The translations under genes were made by a program, and so were the position numbers. Below the pieces are notes generated by a model that was not told the origin of the DNA, made no database searches, and saw only the letters and a list, made by a program, of their open reading frames with translations. Positions 11,160-22,700 of a DNA stretch of 64,000 nucleotides are shown here, one piece after another (position 1 is the first letter of the stretch; every line of letters begins with the position of its first letter). Origin of the DNA: Mycteria americana (Eukaryota; Chordata; Aves; Ciconiiformes; Ciconiidae); contig NC_134369.1 in assembly GCF_035582795.1 (NCBI RefSeq), positions 58,280,001 to 58,344,000 of the forward strand, read 5' to 3'.

Positions 11160-13500
11160 TGTTTTCTTTCTTGTTGTAGGTGAGCAAGTAAGTTGCTTCT
11201 TACAACATTAAAAAAATTTGGTCTCTTTTCAAAGTGTTATTATCTAAAACTCTAAAAAAATGCATAGAGACTGAATGTTACATATACAAGTAGTGATTTT
11301 TTTTGGTGTGTGCTTACTGATAATTTTCATATCTGCTTTTTAAAATAGAAGCTAACTACTTGCTCTTCCCAATTAATGAAAAATAATTGGGAAAACTACT
11401 GTTCTGCAAAGAACAGAATTTCAGCTTGATTTGCTATACATAACTCTGAAAATTCTCAGCTTTGGTAAGAAGAAAGATGGTTCTTGAACAGTTGAGCATT
11501 GCTTATATACTGACAGTATCTGAGTTAAAAGCAAGGCTCAGTATTATTTGATCTATGGCAACCAGCAAACTCAAAATAATAAATGCTAATATATGAATGT
11601 ATTGTCTGAATTGCAGATGAGTTAAGCACAGAATTAGGATGTAATGGGCTACATTTCCTAAAGATGATGTTATATATGCTATATATATATATATGTATGC
11701 TATATTGTAACCGTTTGGGAGGCTTGGAAGACATTTTAGCCTGTTTACTATTCTGAATGTGTGTTTACATGATGTACAGGATATGCCCAAGAGTATTTTT
11801 GCTTCAGCCTTTACTTTCTATAATACAGTACTTTGGTACTCCCCATTTTTCACATTTTCTCCCTCAATTGTACAGTGTCCTCTCCTAATGAATACAAAGT
11901 AAGCACTGTAATGTTAATTGTATTGTATTGGTTTGAAACCAAAGGCTGTATGAAATTTGCTAAGACTGATAGAAACTGGAAGATAACTTGTATTTTCTAC
12001 TTAAAAACTGGTACAAATCTCTTTATAAATCTATTGTTCTGCTGTAACTTTTCAAATATGTACTGAATGGTAGACTTTGTAAAAATTACAGTTGGTTAGA
12101 AACACCAGTACTGTTGAACTAACATTCTGTGACATTCATCCTTTTTGTATTGTTGTATTATTCAGTATTTGTGCATCTTTATTTAAATAATCCTGCCATG
12201 ATTCTGCCATGCTTTTGTGACAAGTACATGCAGTAGCTTTTTTGGAGCCACACTTAGGGATACATTGGTTCTCATGAAGTCAGATTCCAGTTGACTTTAG
12301 TAGAGCTATATTGACTTCTACCTGCTAAGGATTAGTCATATTAATTGGAGAAGCCTAGTAGAGCTTTTGTAATAGCTTTGGGGTAGTGATGTACAACTAT
12401 GACTGACAAGACAACTGTAGTTAGCACTTCGGTTTTCCAGAGCTTAATTTTGTCTTTTATTATCTTTTTAGGTTGAAACTTCTGATATTAATCCTCTGCC
12501 CTAGGGTATGCTTCCATGCTCTAAAAATTGTTCATAGGCTCTCATTTGCACACAGGTCTGTGGCACGTGGTTAGTCCTCTGTGAGGAGAATGTACTTTAC
12601 CAAATTTATATTTGAATATTTTCCCTTGCAACTAATTTACTTGTTCAATTTCGATGACTAAAGCATTAAAGAAATGCACCAGTGTGTTGTAGTTTTCGGG
12701 GGGGGGGCGGGGGAGGCTACTGGAAAAGGGGGAGTGAACAACCAAAGTCATCATGCCCATAAAAAAATCTTAAATATCAAATAGTTAACAAGTATACCTT
12801 TGGCTGCAAACTTGTACCTGCTGAAACTTTGTCGTGAAAGAACAAGGTAGGTGATTGTAAAGAGGGACTTGGAAAGGAAGTGTTAGAAATACAAGTGGAA
12901 AAATGCCAAAGCAAATGTGCCATTGCTAAGATTTTTTTTTTTTAGACATCTTTAAAATGATTTGTCATTTTGCATGCTTATTATAAACCTAAGCTGAGAA
13001 ATATTTTCAAAAGGGGCGTTTTGTAGGTGTTACCAGAAGAAACTTCTGTTGTTTCTGGTAACATACTGCAGGGTTAACTCAAAAATGGAAAAGCTATGTC
13101 ATTCCACTATGTCTGGGTTTATGAGTATGAAAAAAACGCTGTCCAGTCCCTATACTTGGGCATTGCTGCCAACATGGAGGGAGCTTCTCTGAAGCACTGA
13201 CAATGGAGAATTTCAGTAGAGTGTCAGAGCCTTAGAGTGTCAGTTGTTTTCATTACCCGAACCCCTGAAGGAGTGCTGCTTGGCCTAGCGTAGCTGTTAA
13301 CCTATGAATTACTTAAAAAGCCTCAAAGCCTGCCTGCTACCTGAAAGGATGTCTAATAACCTAATTAAAGCTATTTTTGTCTCATACATTTGGCCGGTTT
13401 GGCGTCTAGAAGTCAGGAATAAGGTCCCTAATTTATTGACTCCGCTATCCCTATTTGTCCTAGGATAGATTGAAGTAGGTATAAAAAAAGGGTATACGTA
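11160..13500. other. GSKIP-AK7 interval, possibly including a long GSKIP 3' UTR
   Basis: AT-rich, with no recognised gene. It holds a TA microsatellite near 11674-11699, a G-rich tract at 12697-12716 and a short hairpin at 13029-13062. Open frames here are short and have no recognisable content. T-rich 3' UTR-like composition continues for about 1 kb, so longer GSKIP messages are possible. Confidence 0.6.
13029..13062. repeat. Short inverted repeat (hairpin)
   Basis: GTTACCAGAAGAAAC at 13029-13043 pairs with GTTTCTGGTAAC at 13051-13062, leaving a 3-base bulge and a 7-base loop. No function is assigned. Confidence 0.6.
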
Positions 13501-13675
13501 CACACTAGACGCCTGTTATACCGACGGCGGTCCTTCCCAAGGCAGCTGCCCCCCCGCCCCCGGCAGGCAGGCCGCAGCGCCCCGCGCCGGCTGCCGGGGT
13601 AGGCCGCACCGCTCAGCCCCGCCCCGCCCCGCCCCGCCCCGCCCCGCCTACTGCGCAGCCGCCGCAGGCCGCGCC

Positions 13676-13688
13676 GTCGCGTAGCAAC
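13676..13688 (+). promoter_or_regulatory. AK7: Candidate RFX X-box
   Basis: GTCGCGTAGCAAC fits the X-box form GTNRCC-N(0-3)-RGYAAC with one mismatch (sixth base G) and a perfect right half-site. It sits 30 bases upstream of the AK7 start codon. RFX factors drive motile-cilium genes and AK7 is such a gene, so the match is in a sensible place. Confidence 0.5.
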
Positions 13689-13717
13689 GGGCCGCGTCCC
13701 CGGCGCAGGCTGTGGCG

Positions 13718-13795
13718 ATGGCGGCGGGGCCGGCGCGGAGCCGGCGGGTCTTCCTCAACCACCTCGACTCCTACTGCGGCCGCAGCATCGGCGAG
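13718..13795 (+). CDS. AK7: AK7 coding exon 1
   Basis: 26 codons, [20 protein letters not shown] and on to GE. ATG in good context (GCGATGG). Donor GTGACT, phase 0. Confidence 0.9.
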
Positions 13796-16700
13796 GTGAC
13801 TGCGGGGGGCAGCCCGCAGCTGGTCGCGGCCGCGGCTTCTTCCTCAGCGGTCGCTGCCTGAGGCGCCGCCGTCCTCCCGCCCTCCCTAGCCCGTCGCGGC
13901 GAGCGCCCGCCTGAGCCCTCGGCCGGTAGCGCGGCAGGGAGCCGTAGCTGGCCTCCAGGGAGTTCGGCCGGGCGGGAAGCCAGCCCGGTAGCTGGCGTCA
14001 CCTAAAATAGCTGCTAAGGAGAGGGACTGGGGGCAAGAAGGGGTTAAGATAGGAAGGAGAAAAAAATGGGAGTTAGGAGCAAGAGGTGTGGATAAAGCAG
14101 GTTGGGACACCTCAGCCAACAGCTGATCACTGTGGAGAGAGATAACATCTCTCTGAGGTAAGGCTTGCCTGAGAAGGAGCCAGGTTGCAGAGAAGAGGCA
14201 CCTAGGGACTCACCAGCACCTTCGACTTTGAGGCATAGGACACAAGTCAAGACAAAACATTACAGCTGAGGTCGAGGAGTCCGTGGCGTTTTCCTGTTCA
14301 ATGGAAAGCTGTGTTCTGAGCCACATTAACTACAACAGGATCAGGGCTAGTCAACAGAGTGTTGGTGTCTTCCCAAGACCATGAGCAGCTGTGTAGGATT
14401 CAATATATATTTGCATACAAATGTGTGTCTTGTATATTGCAGTATTTATCCAGATGTGTTGTTGGGGCATCGCTTGAAAGCATAGATGAAGAAGAGGAGG
14501 AGGAAGATGAAAATAATTCAGTTGCTGAAGTTTCTAGTAGGCCAAAGGAGGGAGTCTACCAAGTAGTGGGTACCCTTTCTAAACCAGAGAGTACTAAACC
14601 ATGCTTTGCAGAGGAAACATATGCAGTAAGTAAAAGTCTTGTTTCAGGTTGCCATTAGACAACGTTAGAAATATTGCTAGTCATGTAAAATTACCTGCAT
14701 TAATAAAATGGTCTTTTGTTGCTGCTAGAAGCTGTACACATATATTTTATTCCTTCTGCTTCCCGCACACTGTTGTCTCCTCCCTGCTAGGTCTGATTGA
14801 TACAGCAGATAGTAAAAGGAAGGAACTCAGACTCAAAATAAGATTTAAAAAAAAAATAGTTATGGACAGGACATCATCTATCGTGATGATCCACAGGTCT
14901 ACTTTCTTTTTCCCTCAAAACACAAAGCTTGGTATCTCTCTTGTCTCCTCTGTGTCCTTTATTACCATTTTAAAGGTAGTGGTGCTGGAATCAAACTTAG
15001 TGTCACCCTTCTTAACTGTTCACTGAAATCACAGCTTTCACTAGCAGCTAATTGTTCTGAATACCTACATCTTTGTATAAAGGTATGTCCAGAGTTTAGT
15101 TAACTAGAAGAGGCTTACTTTTAAGAATGTCATTGCTTATTGCTTGATTTAGTTTTCTGAAATTAAAATTGCCTCTAACTGTCTCAACTTGATTATCCAG
15201 AATCTCCTCAAACATTTGAAAATTTTGATTTAAACATCTATACAGCTGAGCTGTTCAATCAGAAATTTATAGCTGGCAGTATTTAATCTTAATCACTGCT
15301 CTTGCCCAAAGTGTTTGTTGGACTTACTGAAGTGATGCAGACAATCTGCATTTAACAAAAAGGACAGGATGTTATTTTGCAAGGAAATAGACATTTTTTA
15401 TATCTTCTCCATTCTGCCAGCTGATCCTTGTTTAAAATACCTATAAAAGTCATAGATTTTTTTTGATACTCACCATTGCACTGAAAATATGAATCCTAAA
15501 ATACCACTAAAAATTGTGCATCTTTTTGAACTATATTAATGTGTACTGTAAATTAGAAGTTTCAGCTTTTATTTTACATTTCATCACCTTACTTGTGTCC
15601 GACAAATAAAGTTTGATGTTAGTCTTACGAATTAGTCTAACATCCTAGTGTTAGAAAACTACATTCTATCAGTAAGTTAAACTTGCAAAGAGAAGGAATT
15701 TTGGATTTTTTTTTTCTTCTTTTTTTTTTTAAATGACAGATTCTAACTATTTTTTGTCCCAGGTCTCTTCTCGAAAAGAGCTCCTAAGTCACTTGCATGA
15801 GTGTGAAATTGTTTTATATAATATCACTGAGGATGCAAATCAAATTGAGGAAGCAACATGGGCTGCTTCTGGTTAGTATAGCTATCAACTGTACAGAAAA
15901 TTGGTTGCTATACAGCCATCAAAATAATGAAATTATCTGGGATTTACCATAAATATATAATGAAATTATCTGGGATTTATAGTCTACTGTAATATAAAAC
16001 TGGGTTCCTTGATGGAGAAATGTTGCATGAATTGTTCAATTAATTAGCAAGGGACCATGGAATGCACTCTAGCATTCATAAGCTAGAGAAGCTGTCATGG
16101 AATGGTCCAACACTTTAAATGACATATCTGTGTAGGCGGTTATTTCCCTAAATAACTATCAACCATCGTCTTATCTATTTGCTTTGGGTGGTGGGTAGAA
16201 AATTTGCTCCTGTGATATTCAAATAATTTTTCAATATTTTATATAATTATTTTAAATATATTTTGACTTAAAAGTCCAGCAAAAAAATACTGCTAACAGT
16301 CTTTCTGAAACTTTCTCCTGATTGTTATATCCAAATTCTAATGGGCATCTGGAATCTTTTTATGGTGACAATGCAATATTGTTCTTTATATGATAGTTAA
16401 ACTAAATTATGCTTTCCTGTTTATAGTATAAATACTTGGATAACATCATAAGTTTTAGAGGACTCAACAAAACACAACCCACATTTAATTATTTTGCTCT
16501 AAATTAAAATAAGGAAGCTTTACTTGAATTTTGTATATTTTTCTGTTTCAATTATGAAAAAACCCAAACTTTTATTTTCTTTCAGTATCTCAGCAGTCAA
16601 TAAAGAGGAATCATTTCCTAATATAGATGGTTTATTTTCTTTTCCCCTGTGATATGTAGCTCTTTGGAGATTATGTTGATTCCAAATAATTTGATTCTTT

Positions 16701-19700
16701 ATTAGCATTATTTGTCTATTTGTTTTCTTTCCTGATTTATTATTTTATACTAACTCAAATAAAGAGTATTTGCTTAAAAATACATATCACATAGAATGTT
16801 TAATAAATGGTATAAATGTCTATACAGGAGCTTTATACAAAAGCAAAAATACAGTTTGAGTAATACAGTTTACAATAAATTAAATTGTTTGCTTTCATTC
16901 AACAGCCCTACATACGGAAATAGAGCATTTTGCAACACCAAAGTTATTCATCCTCATTTCAACAATAATGAGCTGGGCAAAAAGCAAGCCCCCTGACCCT
17001 GTAAGTAATGTGAAAACATTTTTTTTTTTTAACTTAATATTTCCATTTAATGGAAAATATTCATTAAATGCAATTAAACAAAGTATTTCAGTATGTACTT
17101 CAACAATAGCTGATAAAGTTAGTATCAGCAAGTGTGTTTCTTCTCATGAGCCTTTCACCCTGAACCACTACTTACAGCCAAAATTGTTAAATTTATTCCA
17201 CTGGACAGAGAAGTTTAGACACTGGGCTACAATGATACAGGCAGACATTAGGGACTGCTTGGACAAGAGGTAAGACCTATGCTAATCACAATATACACTG
17301 TCCTTCAGTCATAAAAAAATCCCATATTTACTACATGTTTAATGAAATACATATTTAAATCAGTGTATAGACAGTTAAATAGATACATCTATATATGTTA
17401 AGTATTGTCAGGAGCAATGTGGAACGCTTTGTAGTATGCTATTGCAATTCTCAAATTTAGTCTTACAGAAATTGTGCACATTAATGTTATCTGTAGCAGT
17501 TGTCAGAGTTTTTCAAGCTTGTGTAATGCTGTATATAATAAAAATTCATTTTTTAAAATATAAAAAGTAGTTTTAAATCTTTTGCTATGAAAATTAAAAT
17601 TGAACTATTGACATTTTCAAAATGTTGAACCTCAAGTATCAGAATCAGAAGTTTTAAGAATTTCAAGTTAAAAAAAGTTAAAACTGATTTTAAAAATATT
17701 TTTTAAGAACTTATTTTAAGCATCTAGGCCTTTGAAAATTGTCTCTGTTTTATATATGTCTCTGTTTTGAGACATATATAACAGTCACATTTTTTCCTTC
17801 ATAGGAAGATCCTGAGATTCCTTTTACTGATGAAGATTATCGCAGAAGAAAATCTCATCCTAACTTTATGGATCACATAAATGCTGAAAAACTCATTCTG
17901 AAACTTGGGAAAACTGTATGTAAATAACTTATTTGTAAAAATAGGTTGTTTGGTCTTCTTAGAGCATTATCTTAGTAATGGAAATTACCAACAACTTGAA
18001 TAAATTTTGGAAGTATGTTATTCTCTTGATAAATATGGGTAACATCAATTATTAATAAAATATCAAGTATACAGAAGACTATAATGTCTTTTGAAACATG
18101 AGTGTCTGCATAATACAAATCCTGAATTCTGTCTATTTTCCTTAGGTAGTGAGTAAATCATGCTTATCTCATTTAAAAAATATATTGTTTCATTGGTTGT
18201 ATCAGAGAAAATCAAAGCTGAGGCCTGTGTGGGGAAAGACTTGAGGATGAAAGAATGTAGAGGAAAAGGATATTAGTGTAGTTTTAAAGAAAAGCAGCAT
18301 CTTTAGACATTAGTAAGCTATGTTAATATTATGTCTCATTTGGATACTTACAAGATGTTCTGGCCACACCTAGCATGTTCCTGGATAGTTTGTGCTCTTG
18401 GAGCAGAGGGTTTGTTGACTTTTATTCCACCCTATAATTCGCTTTAAAATCATGGCCATAGAGCTGACACAGAATAACTAGAATATATGTTATCACTTTA
18501 TATGTGTTTTTAAATCAATTCCTTCAACTTTGTTTGCTTTGACCTGATTAGATTATTAATCTTACTAGAGAACAGACCATGCCTCTCTCTGTAAGAGCTA
18601 TTATTAAATAAATACCAACAGTGGCTCAGATTGTGCTTCACAACTCAGGAAAATTGATGCTGTTGTCATTAGAGGTGGAGTACTGTGGAAGTTAGGAAAG
18701 AGAACTGGAAGACGATGAAATACACGGTATGATGAAGGTGTCATTTGGTCATTCTCTTTGTGCGTTTGCAATCTCCCATAATATAATTAAACGTTCATTG
18801 CAGAAATTTATCAGGCTAATTATAGAGGGGGAAAAAACCCTTTACTCTGATTTGAGTATACACTTGAGAGAAAATAGCACTAGAAATTATGTTCTATTCT
18901 AACATGGGTTTAATAGTACAGAATGCCAGTAAAATTTGGTTTACAGCTTGAAAAATCAGTGGTAAATTCTTACTTTTACTGTGCTAACATGGAGTTATTC
19001 TATAAGACTATGGAATAACTTTCATATTTGTGATGTTAGAAACATGAGGGTTGTAAACAGTGTCCAGCAAACCTTGCAATAACTTCTGCCACCAGTAACA
19101 CCCAGATGAACTATTGAGTCAATTTTTCTGACTAGTCCAAAGCACTGAGTCACTACATAACAAAGGTATTAATATAATTAGCTTCTAAATGTTTGCGAGG
19201 CTGAATGTCTGTTGAGAAGACAGTGGAACAGTATGTAGCAGTATACTATAAAGCAACTTGAATATTTTCAATATACACCTCACATTTCAAAACGAGCCCT
19301 TTTCCTCCAGAACTCCAGGGGCAGCTTCAATGGGTGTCATTGCCCCTATTTAGTTTCCATCAGCACTTTGGAACAGGAAGGCTCCAAAGCATTTGTTCTT
19401 CTCAGCAGATAAACATTAGCTTCCTGTGATGGCTGGAGACTTCTGGATTACAGTTCTTACTCATTTCTAAATTCAGTGGCATCTGGGAAATGTGCCATCT
19501 GTGAAAGAAATTACAGTGTTACCACTCGCCTGCAAAGAGCTCATCAGGAGGTACTAGGATTCAGCAGCCATGTCAGTCGTGTAGAGATGATGTTGCACCT
19601 GAGAAGGATTTCTTAGCCTTCATACCTATCCAGAGTGCAATTTCACGGCTGTTGTTGCTTAAAACAAGATTTCATCCCTCTGAGTTAGTGTATCTCCCAC

Positions 19701-22700
19701 CTATATTTTGCTTAAAATTCAGAAAGAGTTGTGAGCTAGAAGTCTTTTCTTTTTACCACCAGCAATTTTTTACCTTTACCTTTGTGGCAGGGCGTTTGGG
19801 CTGTGTAGCTTTTCTGAGAGAAGTTGCTGACTCTGGGGCTCTGCCAAATTCAGAATCCTTGGAGAAACATCAGCCTACCACAGACAGAGGAGCTCTTCGT
19901 ATCCCAGCTCTGTTCTCAGTGGCATCACAGGTCTTGAATCCATTAATTTAGACCTGTTTCCCACTTCAAGCGTTTTATTAGAATAAAACAAACCAACGTA
20001 AAACAACGAAAGCCTAGAACTGATTATAATAGCTAGAATGTGACATCTAGTGGCTTTAATGAATATTACACAGGAACTTGAAGGTCTTTACCCATGACTA
20101 AACATGCTGTGTGTAACTGGAGCTTGCCTAATAATTGTCTTATTTTTTAAATTACGTATATCCAAGTCATGTCAAGTAGTACCTTCTCATACGTGTGACT
20201 TGTGACACTAGATAGATATTTTTAGAGGACTTGAACCTGTTTCAGAGGTTTGTATTTCAGTGAAGTATAGCACTCAGTGCCAAACTGTGGTTTGTCTCCA
20301 CAAGCGGCTACTGCAGAAGCTACTGCAAGGTAAATGGAATAAAATCGTATGTGTTGCATTCTTCTTAAGGGAGATGGGAAATAGCACCTCCTGTGCTTTC
20401 ACAAGAGGCAGGTTTTTCCTGCTGGGAGATGGAAATTACAGTATGTCTTCTCCTGGGGCACGTGCACAGTCTGTCCAGAGCAATCTTGGGAGCTGCTGCT
20501 CTTAGGGTACAAACGGTTTCTATCACGGTACTACCCAAGCAAACTAAGTGTAGGAGCTCTTATGCTATCTGTAACGTCTTCTAATTTTAATGTTTCTCGT
20601 GATTACTAACAAGCTGTTGCATTCAACTGAGTTGAGATAGTTTTTATTACAAAGTTTTATCTTGTAAGTAGATAGATAAAAACATACATACAGATACAAT
20701 ACATTGATGTTACAACTTGTCATCCCTTTATACGATGCTTTGCTTATATAATCAAAAACTGGCTAACAATGTTCTTAGTTTTATGTTTCTGAAATATTAT
20801 AAAGATGATAACAAAAGATGCATTTTTTCACAAAAATGGAGATCCCAAATCTTGGCATTTATTCCCTCTGCTGGTAAATGCAGGTTCTTCTACATAGTGT
20901 TATGTAGATATATAATGTCTAGGATCTTTACAACATGAGAATTATGCAACAATTTGGTTTCACCTTAAAAATGTCAAAGTGACTGGTCCTAATTTAAAAG
21001 ATTTTCTTCAAAGTTTTTCTCCTTAAGATGATTTTAAAGTCTTTTTTTTTCCTCTGTATAACCATCCTCAACACTGATCCAAGCAGTAACTTTTTACATA
21101 AACAGGCTGCCAGGACAGACAAATTTATGACATTATGCAGGAACGGTCAGCAAAAAATATGTGGGTTGATCCTGATGTGTGGTTAGGAAAACATTTAGAT
21201 AGTTCACGGATTTTATTTTTTTTTTTAAATTGTATATCAAAAGGAAAGTAAAGCAATTGTATAATCATTGATCCAGCATTTCCCACTTCTTTAAGCAGTC
21301 AAATGCAAATATAATGCAATTAAAAAATATCTTCAATAAATTTCAGAGTTATTTTTCTTGGAAATAGAAAGTTGAAATGTGAGTTATCCTGTTCACTCCA
21401 TTGATTTACATAACTTGCTTCCAATTTTTTAACTCTTAAATTTTTTAGAATTTCAGTTCAAATGTAGACAGGTCAATTCTGATTGAGCAATGCTTTTTTT
21501 GAAGGAAATATTAGCACTATGACTTATGAAACCACAGGATATGCAACAATTGATCTAGCTACAAATTTTAAGTGATATAATTTACACACTTTGTACATTT
21601 AGTACAGAAGTACTCAAGTTTCAGGGTAAGCCAGTTTCCCGTTTGCGGTACCACATTTTTATAAAAACTTTCCTGTTGATTTTACTTCACAGAACAAACA
21701 TAAATTTTCAACTTATGTTGTTGCCTCAGGACATCAATATGGAGCTGGGGAAGGAGTCTTGCACTACTTTTTTAAGGTAGACATCCAACTATTTTTTAAG
21801 GTTCATTTAATTTCTAGGGGCAAACCACACTGGAATTGAATGCATTTTTAGTACCTTTGGTATCATAAGCTTAATGCTTTTGTGAACAAAACTGATTATT
21901 TGATCCCTTTGAAATGTTTTAGCTACAGTGGAAGTGTTTTCCACTTTTTTGGCTGTATATGTTGTTTTTTTTTTTTTTTCCATAGTTTTCCAACAGTATC
22001 TCCATATGTACTTTACAGTGAGAACATGTCTGTCTTATCAATGGAATTAGGAAAAATGTCTTTCTTCTCAATATTATATTCTTTTTTTTCCCAAGCATTT
22101 ATTTTATTTGGGACTCAAAATAACTTTTGTCAAGATCAAAGATCAAATTCTTTAAAAAAAAAGCTTGTTGTTTTTTGTAGACTGCCAGTCAGTATTTCTC
22201 AAGACTTGTTTCCTTTACTGCAGTTCCATTAATCATTCAAGAAACTGAACTTTAAAACCTGAATATATAGATTTGCCTAGTAAACAAATGCTCCTTTTCT
22301 AGCTCTAGTTAAAAGTAACCTTTTTTTCCTCACTTCATTCTCCATTTGTATTTTCAGATAGGTTGGCTTAGTGAGACTCCTGCAATACCTGTTTTTGGAG
22401 ATGGAAACAATTTTATTCCAACTATTCATGTTCTTGATTTAGCAGCGTAAGTAAAAAAAAATCTCCCCTAGGCAATAATTGATACCTAGCTAGATAACAA
22501 ATTCAAATCTACTAGAGAGTACTGAGGCTTTTAAATTGGGGTGGGTGGGTTTAAGAACACTCTTTGGCCCTTCTTGCTGAGTCAAACAGAGACTTCCATT
22601 TCTGTAGTACTAGATATGTCTTCTGGAAACCTTATCATCTGACTTGTACTTAAGAAGTTACTAGCAATGCTCAGTCTAGAGTGTGATGCCAGTTAACTGG

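Larger units (their letters stand above)
13510..13960 (+). promoter_or_regulatory. AK7: AK7 CpG-island promoter
   Basis: A GC-rich island surrounds AK7 exon 1. It contains six tandem CCCCG units at 13617-13646, which form overlapping Sp1-type GC boxes, and an X-box-like sequence at 13676-13688. An A/T-rich TATA-like TATAAAAAAAG lies at 13480-13490, about 240 bases before the ATG, but GC-box promoters need not use it. Confidence 0.8.

Noticed and set aside
13309-13503. Frame and TATA-like stretch upstream of AK7, considered as an LTR or a separate gene
   Set aside because: The segment has no clear LTR ends, no direct repeats and no recognisable protein; one TATA-like string is not enough.
16968-17273. 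Open frame from AK7 exon 4 running into intron 4
   Set aside because: Exon 4 ends at a strong GTAAGT and homology resumes exactly at exon 5; the read-through residues are low-complexity.
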